Source: Pectobacterium parmentieri (GTDB taxonomy: Bacteria > Pseudomonadota > Gammaproteobacteria > Enterobacterales > Enterobacteriaceae). Taken from it: 64,000 nucleotides of DNA. Location of the stretch: positions 4,278,001-4,342,000 of the forward strand of contig NZ_CP015749.1 of the NCBI RefSeq assembly GCF_001742145.1, written 5' to 3'. Below, piece after piece: positions 1 to 8,710 of this stretch (position 1 is its first letter; each line of letters begins with the position of its first letter). The position numbers and the translations under genes are program-made. The notes beneath the pieces are model-generated. The model saw only the letters and a program-made list of their open reading frames with translations, had not been told where the DNA came from and ran no database searches.

Positions 1-582
1 GTGTATCAATTGAGTGCGCAGTTTCAAGGGCAGGGAACGGTGTTACCGCCCTCGATGGTTGATGAATGGATCCCCTTTAGCCCCTCGGCTATCTGGCTGT
101 ATCTCTCCTTTTTCATCATCATCCCGCTGTCTTACTTATCTTGTCCGATTACGCGCTTGGCTGGATTACGTCGGGCAACGCAGCTTACTGCGTTGATTGC
201 GGGCGCGGTGTACCTGATTTTTCCGACGACGATGGTGTACCCGCAAGTTGTCGGGGACGATCTCTCCGCCCGTCTGTTACAGCTTTTACAACGTATCGAT
301 TCGCCGCAAAACTGCCTGCCGTCGCTGCACATTGCACTAACGGTTCTGGCGGTGTGGGCGATGAGCGATAGCCAGCAGAAGGTGAAAACGGGCTTGTATC
401 TTCTATGGGGTGCGGCGATTGCCTTTTCCATCCTGCAACTGCGCCGACATCTGTTCATCGATTTGGTGACTGGGGCAATGCTGGCGGGAATCGTCGGATG
501 GATCTTTTTGCGTAGCCGAGAGGCAGTGAAGGCCATTTCTCCACCGGTTCCGCTGCCTAACAATAAGCGCCATCAGGAATGA
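1..582 (+). CDS. PAP2-superfamily membrane phosphatase (possibly 5'-truncated)
   Basis: The protein is hydrophobic with about five membrane segments. A PSLH motif (near residue 107) and a later RRHLFIDLVTG segment correspond to phosphatase motifs 2 and 3 of the PAP2 (type 2 phosphatidic acid phosphatase) superfamily, which removes phosphate from lipid or isoprenoid phosphates at the inner membrane. The frame is open from the first base with a GTG there, so the true start may lie upstream of the window. It ends 4 nt before the sterol-desaturase-family gene, which suggests one operon with the three lipid enzymes downstream. The substrate cannot be told from sequence. Confidence 0.75.
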   Translation: MYQLSAQFQGQGTVLPPSMVDEWIPFSPSAIWLYLSFFIIIPLSYLSCPITRLAGLRRATQLTALIAGAVYLIFPTTMVYPQVVGDDLSARLLQLLQRIDSPQNCLPSLHIALTVLAVWAMSDSQQKVKTGLYLLWGAAIAFSILQLRRHLFIDLVTGAMLAGIVGWIFLRSREAVKAISPPVPLPNNKRHQE

Positions 583-586
583 CATC

Positions 587-1711
587 ATGATTGATTTGGC
601 ATTACCCATCGTCTTCATGCTGGTCGTGGTGATTGGCGAAGCGCTGGTTTTACAGTGGATGCAGCGTGAGAAAGTGAACTGGCATGACGTGGTGTTCAAC
701 CTGAATTCAGGGCATATCATGCTGTGGCTCTTTCGCAGCGTGGAAATTTTTTGCTATGGCTATGTCGCGGCGCATTTCAGTTTCGGCTGGGTGGAAACCT
801 GGCCGCCGGTGCTGATGTGGCTGTTCGCGATACTCGCCTGGGATTTCGGTTTTTATTGGCTACACCGCCTGCACCATACCTTCGGCGTGCTGTGGGCGGT
901 GCATGTGGTTCATCATCAGGGTGAACATTTCAATCTGTCACTGGGCGTGCGTAACTCGTGGTATTCCTCACTGACTTCAATTCCGTTTTTCCTGATTTTG
1001 GCGCTGCTCGGCGTTCCGCTATATGTGTTCGTTACGGTTTCTATCCTGCATTACAGCGTCCAACTCTTTAACCATAACGCGATGACACCCAAACTGGGCT
1101 GGCTGGAAAAGGTGTTGGTCACGCCAGCACACCATCGCGTACACCACGTGAACGACCGCGCTTACGCCGATAAGAACTTTGGCGGCACCTTTATTTTCTG
1201 GGACAAACTGTTCGGCAGCTTTTGCCCGCAACTGCCCGACACGCCTTTCCGCTATGGCGCAGGCAGGGAAATACCATCGGAAAACCCGTTTTGGGCCAGT
1301 AACCTGCCTTTTATGCAGTATCTGAAACTGCCGGTGCGCCGCACTCATCAGGCGACGTTTCACTGTACGCCGATAGCGTTGCTAGCTGGGGCGATGCTGC
1401 TATTTGCGCTGGTGGTGGGTTACGTCTATCTGTATGGCTACGGCTATGACTCAGCCAACCTGTCGCAGGCGGCGCTCTTCCTGCTGCTGGTGGCGGGTGC
1501 GGTCGCACTGGGCGGTATTTCCGAAGGACGACGGTGGGGCATTTATGTCTGGCTGTTGGTAGTTCTGCTATTTCCTGTCGTGTTCCTTGTTTATTTGTCT
1601 TGGGAAGCACTCTATTGGAAAATCGCTATGCTGATGTTGGCACTACACGGGCTGGCGCTGACGGCTGGCTGGGGTCGACGCCCCCTTACAGAGGAACATG
1701 AAAATGACTAG
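587..1711 (+). CDS. Sterol desaturase / fatty acid hydroxylase superfamily protein
   Basis: This is a 374-residue integral membrane protein with the histidine clusters of the di-iron fatty acid hydroxylase/sterol desaturase superfamily: HRLHH, then HVVHH, then HHRVHH. The C-terminal third adds several further hydrophobic segments. Family members hydroxylate or desaturate lipid chains using two iron atoms bound by the histidines. It starts 4 nt after the PAP2 gene and its end overlaps the next desaturase gene, so translational coupling is likely. The lipid substrate is unknown. It may act with the two following desaturases on one acyl or terpenoid product. Confidence 0.85.
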   Translation: MIDLALPIVFMLVVVIGEALVLQWMQREKVNWHDVVFNLNSGHIMLWLFRSVEIFCYGYVAAHFSFGWVETWPPVLMWLFAILAWDFGFYWLHRLHHTFGVLWAVHVVHHQGEHFNLSLGVRNSWYSSLTSIPFFLILALLGVPLYVFVTVSILHYSVQLFNHNAMTPKLGWLEKVLVTPAHHRVHHVNDRAYADKNFGGTFIFWDKLFGSFCPQLPDTPFRYGAGREIPSENPFWASNLPFMQYLKLPVRRTHQATFHCTPIALLAGAMLLFALVVGYVYLYGYGYDSANLSQAALFLLLVAGAVALGGISEGRRWGIYVWLLVVLLFPVVFLVYLSWEALYWKIAMLMLALHGLALTAGWGRRPLTEEHEND

Positions 1712-2843
1712 CGTGCTTCCTGCCAAACCGTATCCCGCGAAGGGTGAACAGGCTTTTCATCGGGCATTACAGCGGGAAACATCGGCCTATCTTCGTGCGA
1801 ATCACGATCATCGCTTTGCCGATCGCGGCCAGTTTATTAAGGCTGGATTACTCTTTTTAGGTTGCATCGTTTGTTATGCCTTAAGCTTGATGCAGCAGAC
1901 TGCATGGGCGTTCTTCCTGAGCTATTTCTCTTTCATCATGCTGTCGATGGTATTGAATATCATCGTTAATCATGACGCCTCCCATAATACGTTTTTCCGC
2001 AATCGAACATTGAATCGTGTGGTCGGGCGCATAGTGACGTTGCCATTAGGTATCGATCCTGACTATTGGCGTTTGCGTCATGTGGACTTCCACCATCTTT
2101 ATCCGAATGTGGAGCATTACGATCTGGATACGGAAGAGAACGGGATTTTCCGCCAAACGCCTTTCCAGCGCCACCGTTCCTACATGCGCTATCAGCATCT
2201 TTACTGGCCGCTGGTGGCCGCGTTTTCGCTCCCCTATATCGCCTGGATTTTTGACTGGGCCGATCGTTTGGGTAACACGCCCGTCAACGCCCACACCGCG
2301 CAATCAGGCCGTGGTGGATGGTTGATTTTTATCGCCAGTAAAGTCGGGCATCTCCTGCTGTTACTGGTGATCCCCATTATGGTGGGGGCGGCACACGGCA
2401 TTAGTCCCGGCATCGTGCTGCTAAGTTATTTGCTGGGCCAGATGTTGGCCTCGTTGTTGGTGGTCTTTTTACTGCTGGGCACGCACTGGGCGGAGGCTGA
2501 GTTTTATGCCGTTGCTGATGCAGAGGCCATGCCTCAAGGCTGGTATCAGCACAACTTTGCCACCGCCTGTGACTGGTTGCCGACACCGCGCTGGCTCGAA
2601 CACTGGACGGGAGGGCTGCATTTACACCTGACGCATCATCTTTTTCCCGGATGGCATCACCGGCATTATCCCGCGCTCGCCGCTATTTTACGGCGCGTTG
2701 CCGCCGAGCATGGTATGAACTATCGCTGTATTACCTATCGTGAGCTACTGTCTAGCCAGCGTCGGTTTTTAAAATCGATGGGCGAAGGTAACGATCGGCG
2801 TACTGCGCCACATACCGCAGAACATCAATCAGAGGAAGAATGA
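1704..2843 (+). CDS. Fatty acid desaturase (membrane di-iron), copy 1
   Basis: All three histidine boxes of membrane acyl desaturases are present: HDASH, then HVDFHH, then HLTHH followed by a histidine-rich HHRHYP tail. There are four or more hydrophobic segments between the boxes. The start at 1704 is preferred over an in-frame ATG at 1698 because AGAGGA at 1690-1695 sits 8 nt from 1704 but only 2 nt from 1698. Either start overlaps the stop of the previous gene. The next gene is a clear paralog with matching histidine boxes and tail, so this is a tandem duplication with possible division of labour, such as successive double bonds. The substrate is unknown. Confidence 0.9.
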   Translation: MTSVLPAKPYPAKGEQAFHRALQRETSAYLRANHDHRFADRGQFIKAGLLFLGCIVCYALSLMQQTAWAFFLSYFSFIMLSMVLNIIVNHDASHNTFFRNRTLNRVVGRIVTLPLGIDPDYWRLRHVDFHHLYPNVEHYDLDTEENGIFRQTPFQRHRSYMRYQHLYWPLVAAFSLPYIAWIFDWADRLGNTPVNAHTAQSGRGGWLIFIASKVGHLLLLLVIPIMVGAAHGISPGIVLLSYLLGQMLASLLVVFLLLGTHWAEAEFYAVADAEAMPQGWYQHNFATACDWLPTPRWLEHWTGGLHLHLTHHLFPGWHHRHYPALAAILRRVAAEHGMNYRCITYRELLSSQRRFLKSMGEGNDRRTAPHTAEHQSEEE

Positions 2844-3934
2844 TGCTCGCACCGTTGAAGCCACTACGCTATGAACAAGGTCGCGATCTGGCGTTGCATC
2901 GGGCGCTGATGAAGGCCGCGAATGACTATCTGGCAGAGACGGGCGATCACCGTTTTGCCAATGCGGGGTTTATCGGCAAGATGCTGTTTCTGGTGACGTT
3001 GTGTCTGACGTTTTATGGTTTCAGCCTCCAGCAGACGACGCTATGGGGTTTTGCTGGCTGCTATTTTGCCTTTATTTTTACCGCTATGTTTCTGGCGGTG
3101 AACGTGGTGCATGACGCTTCGCATAACGTCTTTTTCCGCCTGCCGTGGGCGAATCGCCTGCTCAATATCGTGGTGAGTATTCCACTTGGTATGGATTCCG
3201 ACTGCTGGCGCGTGCGGCATGTGATTTTTCATCATGCACACGTGAATGTGCAGCACTACGATCTGGATATCGAAGAAAATGGCGTCTTGCGGCAGTCACC
3301 CTACCATCGGTTTCGCTTTTTTATGCGCGCTCAGCGCTACTACTGGCCGATGGTGGCGTCGTTGACCTTCCCTTGCATCATCTGGTTTTTTGACTGGATC
3401 GATCGCGCGGGGAAAACGCAGGTAACGCGGAATATGACGCTTCAGGGCGTGAAGGGCTGGGGTATTTTCTTGTTATCAAAAGCGTTACATACCCTGCTGG
3501 CGCTGGCGATCCCCTATTGGCTGTTGTCTCCGTCTCCCATCAGCGTCGGCTCGCTGCTGCTGGTTTATCTGCTGAGCCAGATGCTGTCATCGTTGATTTT
3601 TGTCGTCCTCATTTTGGGGTCACATTGGGCAAAAGGGACGTTCTATCAGGCACCGGAAGACGGCCTATTCAAGCATGGTCGCTACCAGCACGTCTTTTCC
3701 ACCACGGTAGATTGGTCTACCCGACCTGCATGGCTGGGTTACTGGCTGGGGCAGCTTAATATGCACCTGACTCACCATATTTTCCCCAACTGGAATCACC
3801 GGCACTATCCCGCGCTATCGAAAATTATTGCGGATGTTGCCCCGCGTCATGGCATTGAGTATCAATGCATTACGTTGAAAATGATTTTGGTTGAGCAGCA
3901 GCGCTTTCTTAAAAAAATGGGAACAGGACGCTAA
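2843..3934 (+). CDS. Fatty acid desaturase (membrane di-iron), copy 2
   Basis: This is a paralog of the preceding gene with the same histidine boxes (HDASH, HVIFHH, HLTHH and a WNHRHYP tail) and the same overall topology. Two ATGs are possible, at 2840 and 2843. AGAGGA at 2831-2836 fits 2843 better (6-nt spacing), while 2840 would give the classical ATGA overlap. Either way the gene is translationally coupled to copy 1. It is the last gene of the lipid operon; a 66-nt gap follows. It probably desaturates an acyl chain made or modified by the neighbouring enzymes, but nothing in the window fixes position or substrate. Confidence 0.9.
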   Translation: MLAPLKPLRYEQGRDLALHRALMKAANDYLAETGDHRFANAGFIGKMLFLVTLCLTFYGFSLQQTTLWGFAGCYFAFIFTAMFLAVNVVHDASHNVFFRLPWANRLLNIVVSIPLGMDSDCWRVRHVIFHHAHVNVQHYDLDIEENGVLRQSPYHRFRFFMRAQRYYWPMVASLTFPCIIWFFDWIDRAGKTQVTRNMTLQGVKGWGIFLLSKALHTLLALAIPYWLLSPSPISVGSLLLVYLLSQMLSSLIFVVLILGSHWAKGTFYQAPEDGLFKHGRYQHVFSTTVDWSTRPAWLGYWLGQLNMHLTHHIFPNWNHRHYPALSKIIADVAPRHGIEYQCITLKMILVEQQRFLKKMGTGR

Positions 3935-4000
3935 AAATAGCCTGTTATCCATTTTTATCAATCTGTTAGATTTTTATCTGTATTCAAGGAGCGATACTTC

Positions 4001-4930
4001 ATGCGTTATTTATCTCTGGCCGTTTCATCCCTGCTGTTCTTTTTCACCTCGTCCGTCTGGGCGATGGATTGCAGCAAGGCCAGCACAGACACCGAGAAAA
4101 TGATTTGCGCCAGTAGCCGCTTACAGCAGCTCGATGCGGTATTAAATCAGGCGTATCAGGGTTACGTAAAAAAGGCAGACAAAGCGCAGGCACGTCAGGA
4201 TCAGCGTGCGTGGCTGACCGAACGTGACCGCTGTAAGGATGACGTTTGTCTGGGGGATGAGATGATTTCCCGTATTCAGGCGCTTTCCGGTAGTGAAAAT
4301 ATCTCCCTGATTACACAGGCATCAGGCCAGTGGGACTTCGTGCTCAGCGTCGCGACGTGCAATCTTGATTCCTCTTATTCAACCTGCGAAGGCCCCGGTA
4401 CGCTGGATATTTTTAAGAAAGGACGTGGCGATCTGTTCCAGCGTATCACGATGGAAAACGTGTTCATTGAGCTGAACAGTAAGGGTGAAGTGACGACGAA
4501 TTTGGTTGAAGTCTACGGTGAGAACAACAGCGGGCTGGTGATTGATGACGCTAACTTCGATCATCATGCGGATATCATGCTGCGCAACGGGAATAACGGG
4601 GCTTACGGCGGGCCGTCTTACGATGTGTACCTGTTCGATGTGGAAAAGCAGCAGTTCACCCAGAATGCGTCGCTGACTGAATTAGCCAGCTCCAACCTCG
4701 GCCTGTTCGGTATCGATGAGAAAAGTAAGACCCTCACGACGTTTACCAAAAGCGGCTGCTGCTGGCACCAATGGTCCACCTACCAGATTGCCAATAATAA
4801 ACCAGTCCTGATTGTTGAAACCACGGAAGCCTATTCTGAAGAAAAGCAGGCAATGGTAGCCACAACCCGTGAGCTGGTGGGCGGCAAGTGGAAAGTGAAA
4901 GAAGAGATAGTGAAAATCGACGAACAGTAA
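4001..4930 (+). CDS. Secreted protein with N-terminal LprI/DUF1311 domain
   Basis: A clear signal peptide (about residues 1-21, ending VWA) is followed by a roughly 80-residue Cys-containing helical domain of the LprI/DUF1311 family. Diagnostic parts are the DCSKA start, TEKMIC, and a C-terminal CKDDVC with a helical QARQDQRAWL stretch. Some LprI proteins inhibit lysozyme. The remaining 200 residues form a separate, probably periplasmic beta-rich domain that I do not recognise. The ATG follows AAGGAG with good spacing. The gene has its own upstream gap and a downstream hairpin, so it is probably monocistronic. Function is inferred only at the domain level. Confidence 0.75.
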   Translation: MRYLSLAVSSLLFFFTSSVWAMDCSKASTDTEKMICASSRLQQLDAVLNQAYQGYVKKADKAQARQDQRAWLTERDRCKDDVCLGDEMISRIQALSGSENISLITQASGQWDFVLSVATCNLDSSYSTCEGPGTLDIFKKGRGDLFQRITMENVFIELNSKGEVTTNLVEVYGENNSGLVIDDANFDHHADIMLRNGNNGAYGGPSYDVYLFDVEKQQFTQNASLTELASSNLGLFGIDEKSKTLTTFTKSGCCWHQWSTYQIANNKPVLIVETTEAYSEEKQAMVATTRELVGGKWKVKEEIVKIDEQ

Positions 4931-4949
4931 GATTTCCCTGCCTTAAAGA

Positions 4950-4977
4950 CAGACGCCGTAGATGAATACGGCGTCTG
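4950..4977 (+). terminator. Hairpin downstream of the LprI-domain gene
   Basis: Perfect 11-bp stem (CAGACGCCGTA) with a GATGAA loop, 19 nt after the stop codon. There is no U tract, so it may be a weak or Rho-assisted terminator or an mRNA-stabilising end. Confidence 0.5.
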
Positions 4978-5219
4978 CTACCGCCTCGTTCATCCCCACA
5001 CTGCCATTATTCCCCAGCGTTCTCCGATACTTTGCAAAAGTGTTACGTCAGGCGTTCTCAGCATGACTTTTTTGCCACTTGCTAGACTGAGATGGCAGCC
5101 ATGAAAAGGTAAATGCAGTGCAGAACGCGCAGCATGGCAAAACTTCACAAAAAAGACGTGTTTTTTTAACAACTCCTTTATGCGTTGTATTCCCTTACCC
5201 TACTTTGGAGACGCCTTAT

Positions 5220-6659
5220 ATGAGCATCACCCAGAAACGTATGTACATCAACGGTGAGTTTGTTGAAAACAGAAGCGGGAAGTGGATTGATGTGGTGAAC
5301 CCGGCCACAGAACAGGTTATTTCACAGATCCCAGAAGGCTCGGCTGACGATGCAAAAAGAGCGATTGATGCAGCAGAAGCCGCACAGCCGGGCTGGGAAG
5401 CACTGCCTGCGGTTGAACGCGGCGTCTGGTTACACAAAATAGCTGCCGGTATTCGCGAGCGTGAAGCTGAACTGACCGATACCATTATTGCGGAAGGCGG
5501 TAAAACCCACGGTCTGGCGCAGACGGAAGTGTTGTTCACCGCCGACTACCTCGACTACATGGCAGAGTGGGCGCGCCGTTACGAAGGCGAAATCATTCAG
5601 AGCGACCGCCCGAATGAAAACATCTTTGTCTTCCGCAAAGCGATTGGCGTCACGACCGGTATTCTACCGTGGAACTTTCCTTTCTTCCTGATTGCGCGTA
5701 AGGCCGCACCTGCGCTGATCACCGGCAACACCATCGTTATCAAACCGAGTGAGATCACACCGAATAATGCGGTGATTTTCGCCGAAATCATTCACAAAAT
5801 TGGCCTGCCGAAAGGCGTCATCAATTTTGTTACCGGCTACGGCCCGACGGTCGGGCAAGAGCTTGCCGCTAACCCGAAAGTTGGCATGGTCAGCTTGACC
5901 GGCAGCGTGGCGGCGGGGATCGCGACGATGACGGCGGCGGCGCAGAACGTCACGAAGGTGTCGCTGGAACTGGGCGGTAAAGCGCCTGCCATCGTGATGG
6001 ATGACGCCGATCTCGATCTGGCCGTTAAAGCGATTGTCAGCTCCCGCGTGATTAACAGCGGGCAGGTGTGTAACTGCGCCGAGCGTGTGTACGTGCAGAA
6101 AGGCATTTACGACGAGTTTATTTCCCGTATTAAAGCTGCGATGGAGCAGGTGACCTTCGGCAATACGGCGGAGAAAAAGGCGTTGGATATGGGGCCGCTA
6201 ATCAGTGCAGCGGCGCTACAGCGTGTGGAGAATAAAGTCGCCAAAGCGGTATCGCAGGGCGCGAAAGTGCTGCTTGGCGGCAAGCGCGAAAGCGGCACGG
6301 GCTATTTCTATCCGCCAACGCTGCTGGTGAACATCAAACAGGAGATGCCGATCATGCACGAAGAAGTGTTTGGTCCGGTGCTGCCGGTAGCAACCTTCGA
6401 CACGCTGGAAGACGCGATTGCGATGGCGAACGACAGTGAATATGGCCTGACGTCGTCGATCTATACTCAAAATATCAACACGGCAATGAAGGCGTTGAAA
6501 GGGCTGAAGTTCGGCGAAACCTACATTAACCGCGAAAACTTCGAAGCGATGCAGGGGTTCCATGCGGGCTGGCGTAAATCCGGTGTGGGTGGGGCGGACG
6601 GCAAACACGGCTTGCAGGAATACCTGCAAACGCATGTTGCGTACCTGCAATTTCACTAA
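5220..6659 (+). CDS. aldA: Aldehyde dehydrogenase A (lactaldehyde/glycolaldehyde dehydrogenase)
   Basis: The 479-residue product matches E. coli AldA in length and in diagnostic stretches. The catalytic cysteine lies in GQVCNCAERV (Cys284) and the general base in SLELGGKAP (Glu250). The enzyme oxidises L-lactaldehyde to L-lactate and glycolaldehyde to glycolate with NAD in the cytosol. The frame is open 102 nt upstream, but the start at 5220 has GGAG 9 nt before it and gives the family N-terminus MSITQKRMYING. The next gene is lldD, so lactaldehyde to lactate to pyruvate could run from adjacent genes. Confidence 0.95.
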   Translation: MSITQKRMYINGEFVENRSGKWIDVVNPATEQVISQIPEGSADDAKRAIDAAEAAQPGWEALPAVERGVWLHKIAAGIREREAELTDTIIAEGGKTHGLAQTEVLFTADYLDYMAEWARRYEGEIIQSDRPNENIFVFRKAIGVTTGILPWNFPFFLIARKAAPALITGNTIVIKPSEITPNNAVIFAEIIHKIGLPKGVINFVTGYGPTVGQELAANPKVGMVSLTGSVAAGIATMTAAAQNVTKVSLELGGKAPAIVMDDADLDLAVKAIVSSRVINSGQVCNCAERVYVQKGIYDEFISRIKAAMEQVTFGNTAEKKALDMGPLISAAALQRVENKVAKAVSQGAKVLLGGKRESGTGYFYPPTLLVNIKQEMPIMHEEVFGPVLPVATFDTLEDAIAMANDSEYGLTSSIYTQNINTAMKALKGLKFGETYINRENFEAMQGFHAGWRKSGVGGADGKHGLQEYLQTHVAYLQFH

Positions 6660-6667
6660 AGGTAATG

Positions 6668-6805
6668 ATGCTTGCCTAAGCATGGATTTAGGAGGAAACA
6701 CGGTGATGAGGTTCCCGCAGGGATACCTCGCACCGTGGTAGCCCCCGGAATCTCGCTCTTTAAACGATCGGCATTAGCTCCAGTGACGGTTATTCCACTT
6801 ACCGT
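6668..6805 (+). promoter_or_regulatory. Structured aldA-lldD intergenic leader
   Basis: The 184-nt spacer holds successive hairpins. ATGCTT/AAGCAT is at 6668-6683. A long three-tier stem lies at 6699-6737, where CACGGTG pairs CACCGTG, GAGGT pairs ACCTC and TCCC pairs GGGA. A short ACGGT/ACCGT pair is at 6786-6805. None is followed by a U tract. It may be an mRNA processing or stability element, a regulatory leader, or an operator region for lldD. I do not recognise a known riboswitch class. Confidence 0.45.
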
Positions 6806-6843
6806 AACAGCGGCACCAACCAGAAGAAGGATGGGAAAGGACG

Positions 6844-8004
6844 ATGATCATCTCTGCTTCAACGGACTACCGGGCGGCGGCGCAGCGTAGACTGCCGCCG
6901 TTTCTTTTTCACTATATTGACGGCGGGGCGTACAACGAGCACACGCTCAGGCGCAATACCGCCGATCTGGCGGATATCGCGCTGCGTCAGCGCATCCTGA
7001 AAAATATGTCTGACCTGAGTCTGGAGACGCAGTTGTTCGGTGAAAAGCTGGCGATGCCGGTGGTGCTGGCTCCCGTTGGCCTGACCGGGATGTATGCCAG
7101 ACGTGGCGAAGTGCAGGCTGCTCGTGCGGCTGCACAGAAAGGGATTCCGTTTACCTTATCCACTGTTTCAGTCTGCCCGATTGAGGAAGTTGCACCCGCT
7201 ATCGATCGCCCGATGTGGTTCCAGCTCTACGTGTTAAAAGATCGCGGCTTTATGCGTAATGCGCTGGAACGTGCACAGGCGGCGGGGGTGAAGACGCTGG
7301 TATTTACCGTAGATATGCCGACGCCGGGGGCGCGCTATCGCGATGCGCATTCTGGCATGAGTGGGCCGAATGCGGCGGCGCGGCGTATGTTACAGGCCGT
7401 GACTCATCCACACTGGGCGTGGGATGTTGGTCTTAACGGTAAGCCGCACGATTTGGGGAATGTTTCTGTCTATCGCGGCACGCCGACGACGCTTGAAAAC
7501 TACATCGGCTGGCTGGCGGAGAATTTCGATCCTTCTATTTCGTGGCAGGACTTGGCGTGGATCCGTGAGCTGTGGAAAGGGCCGATGATCATTAAAGGTA
7601 TCCTCGACCCGGAAGATGCCAAAGAGGCGGTGAGGTTCGGCGCAGACGGGATTGTGGTTTCCAATCATGGTGGTCGTCAGTTGGACGGCGTGCTGTCGAC
7701 GGCACGTGCGCTGCCAGCAATAGCCGATGCGGTAAAAGGCGATATCACCATTCTGGCGGATTCCGGTATTCGTACCGGGCTAGATGTGGTGCGCATGATT
7801 GCGCTGGGTGCGGATGGCGTGATGCTCGGGCGTGCGTTTGTCTACGCACTGGCGGCGGCAGGTGAAGCGGGCGTGGTTAACCTGCTGAACCTGATCGAAA
7901 AAGAGATGCGTGTGGCGATGACGCTCACGGGTGCCAAATCTATTGCCGACATTACCGCAGATTCTCTGGTGCAGGCGACCCTACGGCGATTGGATGGCCT
8001 GTAA
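6844..8004 (+). CDS. lldD: L-lactate dehydrogenase (FMN-dependent, quinone-linked)
   Basis: The 386-residue product closely matches E. coli LldD from its first residues (MIISA). It carries the FMN alpha-hydroxy-acid dehydrogenase signature [10 protein letters not shown] with the catalytic histidine, and the FMN phosphate site ADSGIR...[11 protein letters not shown]. It oxidises L-lactate to pyruvate and passes electrons to the respiratory chain at the inner membrane. The usual lldP permease and lldR regulator are not adjacent. Instead the gene follows aldA, whose product makes L-lactate. The Shine-Dalgarno AAGGA lies unusually close to the ATG (2 nt), but the start agrees with the family. Confidence 0.95.
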   Translation: MIISASTDYRAAAQRRLPPFLFHYIDGGAYNEHTLRRNTADLADIALRQRILKNMSDLSLETQLFGEKLAMPVVLAPVGLTGMYARRGEVQAARAAAQKGIPFTLSTVSVCPIEEVAPAIDRPMWFQLYVLKDRGFMRNALERAQAAGVKTLVFTVDMPTPGARYRDAHSGMSGPNAAARRMLQAVTHPHWAWDVGLNGKPHDLGNVSVYRGTPTTLENYIGWLAENFDPSISWQDLAWIRELWKGPMIIKGILDPEDAKEAVRFGADGIVVSNHGGRQLDGVLSTARALPAIADAVKGDITILADSGIRTGLDVVRMIALGADGVMLGRAFVYALAAAGEAGVVNLLNLIEKEMRVAMTLTGAKSIADITADSLVQATLRRLDGL

Positions 8005-8010
8005 GCACAA

Positions 8011-8057
8011 ATCAGGCGGCGAGAGCGATCCTCTCGCTGTGTTTCCTGATGGTTTTT
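8011..8057 (+). terminator. Terminator after lldD
   Basis: Nested stem: ATCAGG pairs CCTGAT, and inside it GCGAGAG pairs CTCTCGC. GGTTTTTG follows. It starts 7 nt after the lldD stop. Confidence 0.65.
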
Positions 8058-8116
8058 GAACCTTCCCCTAAACGTTGATAACCTTTACGCGATAAGACCG
8101 CATCGGGGATCAGTGA

Positions 8117-8617
8117 ATGGGTGGACGAATCATCGCCGTGGTGGATTACGATCCACTGTGGGCGACGAATTACGCAACGGCGGCAAAGGCGCTAGCGCAG
8201 GCACTCGGCGAGGTTGCGGTGAGAGTACATCATATCGGCAGCACGGCCGTGCCGGGGTTACCTGCTAAAGCGGTGATTGATATGCTGCTTGAGGTGGTTT
8301 CGCTGTCCGATCTGGATCGGTTAGATCACGTCATGGTCGATTTGGGCTATCGTCCGCGCGGCGAAAATGGCATGGCGGGACGTCGTTACTACACCAAGGG
8401 TGGCGACGCGCGTACTCATCATCTTCACGCTTTTGTGGTGGGTGACGCGCACATTCAGCGGCATCTGGCTTTTCGTGATTATCTGCGGGCCAATCCTGCC
8501 GTGTGTGCGGAATACGCGGCAATAAAGCGCGCCGCCGCACTGGCATGTGACAACGATGCCGCGGTGTATAGTCAGTTAAAAAATGACTTTATCGGTATAC
8601 ATGACGTGAGCATATAG
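8117..8617 (+). CDS. GrpB family protein (nucleotidyltransferase fold)
   Basis: The 166-residue protein carries the GrpB/UPF0157 hallmark HIGSTAVPGLPAK followed by AVIDMLLEV, in which GST and the downstream acidic residue resemble the active site of pol-beta-type nucleotidyltransferases. It ends with the usual helical segment containing FRDYLRANP. The biochemical role of GrpB proteins is unsettled. No strong Shine-Dalgarno sequence precedes the ATG. It stands between the lldD terminator and the AI-2E permease gene and is probably an independent unit. Confidence 0.85.
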   Translation: MGGRIIAVVDYDPLWATNYATAAKALAQALGEVAVRVHHIGSTAVPGLPAKAVIDMLLEVVSLSDLDRLDHVMVDLGYRPRGENGMAGRRYYTKGGDARTHHLHAFVVGDAHIQRHLAFRDYLRANPAVCAEYAAIKRAAALACDNDAAVYSQLKNDFIGIHDVSI

Positions 8618-8710
8618 CTATTTCCTCAGCGTTATGCGCTTTTTCCTGTATTGCAAACGCCCCACTTCGTTCTATATTTCGGGGGTAGATTGAACGAAGG
8701 GGAAATCGTT

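Noticed and set aside
6661..6843. Known riboswitch (for example Moco or glycine) in the aldA-lldD spacer
   Set aside because: The hairpins do not match any conserved core I can recall; left as an unassigned structured leader.
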